From NCBI GenBank assembly GCA_030637805.1, contig DAOWFV010000234.1, positions 1 to 6,560 of the forward strand: DNA of 6,560 nt. Direction: 5' to 3'. Source of the stretch: Acidobacteriota bacterium (GTDB lineage: Bacteria; Acidobacteriota; Thermoanaerobaculia; Thermoanaerobaculales; Sulfomarinibacteraceae). Under the pieces are notes generated by a model that had not been told where the DNA came from, did not search any database, and saw nothing but the letters and a program-made list of their open reading frames with translations. Both the position numbers and the translations under genes were made by a program. Shown one piece after another: positions 3,882 through 6,560 of this stretch; position 1 is the first letter of the stretch, and each line of letters begins with the position of its first letter.

Positions 3882-6329
3882 ATGGAAAAACGGACCGGCG
3901 CTCGACTTGCCCTGATCATGACCACCCTCGTTCTCGTGGGGGGGGCCGCCTTGTCGGGAGCGGCAGAGCCCGCGGAGGTACAGCCCTGGGTGCTTGAAAA
4001 CACCCGAGGTGGCGCCGAGGCGGAGTTCTTCGTGGTCCTCCGCGACCAGGCGGATCTCTCGCCCGCATACCACATGGCGACGAAAGGCGAGCGCGGCTGG
4101 TTCGTGTTCAACAGCCTGCAACAGACGGCCGAAAGCAGTCAGGCGGACCTCCGAGGCTGGCTGACGGCAAACAAAGTCTGGCATCGCCCCTACTACATCA
4201 TCAACGCGATTCTCGTCCGTGGCGACGCGGCCCTCGTCGATGAGCTCGCCCACCGCAGAGATGTGCTCAGGATCGAAGGGAATCCCCACATCCAGAATCA
4301 ACTTCCGCAGACCGCCTCTGCGCCCGAGAGGAGCTCACCGGACACCATCGAGTGGGGCGTGGCCCGCACGAACGCACCGGAGGTGTGGGCGATGGGTTTC
4401 ACCGGCCAGGGTGTCGTCACCGGCGGCCAGGACACGGGCATCGACTGGGACCACCCTGCCATCAAAAACCAGTATCGGGGCTGGAACGGCACCGCCGACC
4501 ATGATTACAACTGGCACGACTCGATCCATGACGCCGTCGGCAACCCGTGTGGCAACGATTCGCCCGAGCCGTGCGACGACCACGGCCACGGGACGCACAC
4601 CATCGGCACCGTAGTCGGCGACGACGGAGCGGGCAACCAGATCGGCATGGCGCCTGGCGCCAGGTGGATCGGCTGCCGCAACATGGACCGTGGCAACGGC
4701 ACCCCCGCCCGCTACCTCGAGTGCTTCGAGTTCTTTCTTGCGCCCTACCCGGTGGGCGGGACGCCGGCAGCCGGCGATCCCACCAAGGCGCCCGACGTGA
4801 CCAACAACTCGTGGTCCTGCCCGACGGCCGAGGGGTGTTCCTGGGATTCGCTACAGAGTGCGGTTGAGGCGCAGCGAGCCGCCGGCATCATGACGGTGGT
4901 ATCGGCGGGCAACGAAGGATCGTCGTGCGGCTCGGTCGGCAACCCGCCGGCGATCTACGACTCCTCGTTCTCGGTGGGTTCGACGACCTCCAGCGACAGC
5001 CTCTCCTCGTTCTCCAGCCGCGGCCCGGCCCACGACACCAACCTCATGAAGCCCGACATCGTCGCGCCGGGTTCGAATGTCCGTTCGTCCCTGCCCGGGG
5101 GTGGTTACGGCAGCATGAGCGGCACCAGCATGGCCGGCCCTCACGTCGCGGGCGCCGTCGCCCTGGCCTGGTCAGTCAAACCGGCGCTCAAGAACAACCT
5201 GGACGCTACCGAGATCCTCCTTCAGGACGCCGCCTTTCGCCTGACGAACGTCGTCGAAAGCTGCGGCGGGGATTACGTGAACGGCCCCAACAACTCGTGG
5301 GGCTATGGCCTCGTCGATGTCGAGCAGGCTCTCGGTGAGGACATCACCCTTCAGACCACGATGGTCGACGTGGACGACAGCGGTGGCAACGGCAACGGGA
5401 TCCTCGAGCCGAGCGAGATCTTCATCCTCTCCCCCACCTGGTTCAACCCGGGAAGCCTCCCGGTGCCGAATGTCACCGGCACGGCGTCGGTGGGGACCGG
5501 GCTCCTCGCGGGAAGTACCGGCGCCACCTACGGGACCATCCCCGCCGGCGAAAGCCGCTCCTGCATCTTCATGGGTGATTGTTACTCCGCGCGGGTCAGC
5601 TCGTCCCGCCCGGGCGGCCCCCTGGATCGAGTGATCTCCGAAACCCTCTCCAACGGGGAGACGCACGACTGGATCCTCCACATCGGCGAGAGCTTCGCCG
5701 ACGTTGACCCGGGCCACTGGGCCTACACCTACGTCGAGGTGATTCTCCACAACGGGATCACGGTCGGTTGGAAGGACGATGACTACGCGCCGCTCCTGCC
5801 GGTCAAACGCTGGCACATGGCGATGTTCCTGGCCCGCGCCCTCACCGGCAGCCAGACCTTTCCGACCACCGGAACGGTTCCCGGGATGGGTGATTACGAC
5901 TGCTCTCCCGGCGGCGTGTCAGTGTTCAGCGACGTCCCGACGACGGACCAGATGTGCACGGCGGTCCACTACATTGCCAGCGAGGAAATCACGACGGGCT
6001 GCGGCGGGGGCAGATACTGCCCGTATAACGTCGTGAACCGCTGGCAGATGGCGCTGTTCCTCGCCCGGGCGATGACCGGGGCCCTCATCTTCCCCACCAC
6101 CGGCACGGTGCCGGGCCTGGGGGACTACGACTGCAGCGAGGGCGGGCAGTCGGTGTTCGCCGATGTGGCGCCCACCGACTCCACCTGCACCGCGATCCAC
6201 TACATCGCGGCCAACGAGGTGACCGAGGGTTGCGGCGGCGGCAACTACTGCCCGGACGACCACGTGACCAGAGCCCAGATGGCTGCCTTCCTCATGCGGG
6301 CATTTGATCTGACCTTGTACCGGCCGTAA
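3882..6329 (+). CDS. Secreted S8 subtilisin-like protease (bacillopeptidase F-like) with C-terminal SLH-like modules
   Basis: This 815-residue exported endopeptidase starts with a signal peptide (residues 1 to about 28: MEKR, a hydrophobic core, then ALSGAA). An I9-type inhibitor propeptide follows at about 48-135. The catalytic domain (about 155-485) has the S8 tetrad: Asp184 (QDTGID), His236 (HGHGTHT), oxyanion Asn344 (SAGNEG) and Ser416 (GTSMAGPHVAG). The PCGNDSPEPC stretch before the His motif recalls bacillopeptidase F. Residues 496-512 (DVDDSGGNGNGILEPSE) resemble a calcium-binding linker leading into a beta-rich segment. Three SLH-like modules end the protein at about 605-654, 682-731 and 759-808; SLH modules usually tether proteins to the cell wall or outer envelope. 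The last two carry four aligned cysteines each. The gene is monocistronic here. A run of eight Gs lies in the signal-peptide codons. The protease call is firm; the surface attachment is inferred. Confidence 0.93.
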   Translation: MEKRTGARLALIMTTLVLVGGAALSGAAEPAEVQPWVLENTRGGAEAEFFVVLRDQADLSPAYHMATKGERGWFVFNSLQQTAESSQADLRGWLTANKVWHRPYYIINAILVRGDAALVDELAHRRDVLRIEGNPHIQNQLPQTASAPERSSPDTIEWGVARTNAPEVWAMGFTGQGVVTGGQDTGIDWDHPAIKNQYRGWNGTADHDYNWHDSIHDAVGNPCGNDSPEPCDDHGHGTHTIGTVVGDDGAGNQIGMAPGARWIGCRNMDRGNGTPARYLECFEFFLAPYPVGGTPAAGDPTKAPDVTNNSWSCPTAEGCSWDSLQSAVEAQRAAGIMTVVSAGNEGSSCGSVGNPPAIYDSSFSVGSTTSSDSLSSFSSRGPAHDTNLMKPDIVAPGSNVRSSLPGGGYGSMSGTSMAGPHVAGAVALAWSVKPALKNNLDATEILLQDAAFRLTNVVESCGGDYVNGPNNSWGYGLVDVEQALGEDITLQTTMVDVDDSGGNGNGILEPSEIFILSPTWFNPGSLPVPNVTGTASVGTGLLAGSTGATYGTIPAGESRSCIFMGDCYSARVSSSRPGGPLDRVISETLSNGETHDWILHIGESFADVDPGHWAYTYVEVILHNGITVGWKDDDYAPLLPVKRWHMAMFLARALTGSQTFPTTGTVPGMGDYDCSPGGVSVFSDVPTTDQMCTAVHYIASEEITTGCGGGRYCPYNVVNRWQMALFLARAMTGALIFPTTGTVPGLGDYDCSEGGQSVFADVAPTDSTCTAIHYIAANEVTEGCGGGNYCPDDHVTRAQMAAFLMRAFDLTLYRP
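5808..6269 (+). repeat. 231-bp (77-residue) tandem duplication inside the protease tail
   Basis: Residues 643-719 and 720-796 align without gaps and are about 70% identical. Both start RW.MA.FLARA and share FPTTGTVPG.GDYDCS.GG. Cysteines 674, 692, 707 and 713 recur at 751, 769, 784 and 790, each exactly 77 residues later. A partial third copy (RAQMAAFLMRAF) follows. The phase is offset from the SLH modules, so each unit runs from the end of one module into the next. Confidence 0.85.
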
Positions 6330-6339
6330 GCCTGAGAAT

Positions 6340-6360
6340 ATTTCGGATTTCGGATTTCGG
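6340..6360. repeat. Three exact copies of a 7-bp repeat (ATTTCGG)
   Basis: ATTTCGG occurs three times head to tail, starting 10 nt after the protease stop. The last G also begins the large hairpin that follows. Short arrays of this kind often mark the edges of dispersed intergenic repeats, so it may belong to the same unit as the hairpin. Confidence 0.75.
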
Positions 6361-6435
6361 AACCCGCCGACGGGAGCGGATGTGGCCGCAGCCGGGGATC
6401 GCCGGCGAGCGGCCACCCGCTCACGGTGGGGGTTC
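6360..6435. other. Large nested stem-loop after the protease gene
   Basis: Four pairs of arms nest in order: GAACCC (6360-6365) with GGGTTC (6430-6435), GAGCGG (6374-6379) with CCGCTC (6417-6422), GTGGCCGC (6382-6389) with GCGGCCAC (6409-6416), and GCCGG (6391-6395) with CCGGC (6402-6406). The loop is GGATCG. The structure begins 31 nt after the stop codon. No T-run follows on either strand, so it is not a canonical intrinsic terminator. It may protect or end the transcript, or be a REP-like dispersed element. Confidence 0.55.
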
Positions 6436-6437
6436 AC

Positions 6438-6454
6438 GGCGCCCGCAGGGCGCC
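6438..6454. repeat. Perfect 7-bp-stem hairpin GGCGCCC-GCA-GGGCGCC
   Basis: GGCGCCC (6438-6444) and GGGCGCC (6448-6454) form a perfect stem around GCA. It follows directly on the larger stem-loop at 6360-6435. No T-rich tail follows, so a terminator role is not supported. Confidence 0.5.
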
Positions 6455-6500
6455 AGTAATTATCGGCGCGGGGGAGCGACCCGAGGTCTTGGGGCGTGAT

Positions 6501-6514
6501 GCCCGCGAACGGGC
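6501..6514. repeat. Short hairpin GCCCG-CGAA-CGGGC
   Basis: A 5-bp perfect stem closes a CGAA loop. It is one of a series of hairpins in the non-coding stretch 6360-6560 and has no identified role on its own. Confidence 0.35.
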
Positions 6515-6526
6515 GCGACGACAAAG

Positions 6527-6560
6527 CTCGTCATCCTGAGCGGAGCGTCCCGCAAGGGGC
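6527..6560. repeat. Edge of a probable dispersed intergenic repeat
   Basis: The bases starting CTCGTCATCCTGAGCGGAGC resemble, from memory, the start of a widespread intergenic repeat seen in several GC-rich bacterial phyla, which usually continues towards a GAAGGATC-type end. The last 14 bases can form a stem GTCCC/GGGGC around a GCAA loop (6547-6560). The element is cut by the window edge, so its length and orientation are unknown. Confidence 0.4.

Noticed and set aside
5172..5816. Long minus-strand open frame opposite the protease
   Set aside because: It is a shadow of the protease codons, with no family motifs and no plausible start signal.
5919..6524. Minus-strand open frame reaching into the downstream spacer
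   Set aside because: Most of it mirrors the SLH-coding region and the rest runs through the hairpins and repeats. No domain or ribosome site was seen.
1..6560. CRISPR array, tRNA or rRNA genes, prophage or toxin-antitoxin loci
   Set aside because: I saw no regularly spaced repeats, tRNA-like cloverleaf, rRNA signatures or such gene families in any part of the window.

Overview
The window is a GC-rich bacterial chromosomal segment. It holds six protein genes, one small non-autonomous transposon-like insertion and several structured or repetitive intergenic stretches. The source organism cannot be fixed from sequence alone. A GC-rich Gram-negative such as a member of the Acidobacteriota fits best: the secreted subtilase has a Cys-rich SLH-like tail and a GNGNG-type linker of a kind I associate with that group. 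This placement is inference.

Layout. (1) 1-45: an AT-rich tract of degenerate 7-bp repeats at the left edge. (2) 46-294, minus strand: a small NifU C-terminal-domain Fe-S protein, most likely started by a GTG behind a strong Shine-Dalgarno. (3) 295-427: a divergent control region. (4) 428-2348, plus strand: three genes that overlap at each junction. They encode an ECF sigma factor, a membrane-anchored anti-sigma factor with two zinc-binding ZAS modules, and a multi-pass membrane protein that joins a TM2-like segment to a LiaI/LiaF-like segment. (5) 2367-3464, minus strand: a complete non-hydrolysing UDP-GlcNAc 2-epimerase (WecB/MnaA type), convergent with the triad. (6) 3474-3657: a 176-bp fold-back element with 15-bp perfect terminal inverted repeats, flanked on both sides by TTAA. 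It looks like a MITE inserted 9 bp upstream of the epimerase start. (7) 3882-6329, plus strand: a secreted bacillopeptidase F-like S8 protease with a propeptide, an intact catalytic tetrad and a C-terminal array of three SLH-like modules. The last two lie on an internal 77-residue tandem duplication with matching cysteines. (8) 6330-6560: non-coding. It holds three exact copies of a 7-bp repeat, a large nested hairpin, smaller hairpins and the edge of what looks like a dispersed repeat.

How the parts may work together. The triad looks like a complete envelope- or redox-stress switch: the anti-sigma factor holds the ECF factor at the membrane and the third protein may sense or tune the signal. 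The epimerase supplies ManNAc for surface polysaccharide, and the protease is exported and probably surface-attached. A surface theme is therefore shared, but no direct regulatory link is visible. The most noteworthy items are the fold-back element, the duplicated RsrA-spaced ZAS modules, the composite membrane protein in the sigma operon, the Cys-bearing SLH duplication and the structured region after the protease.
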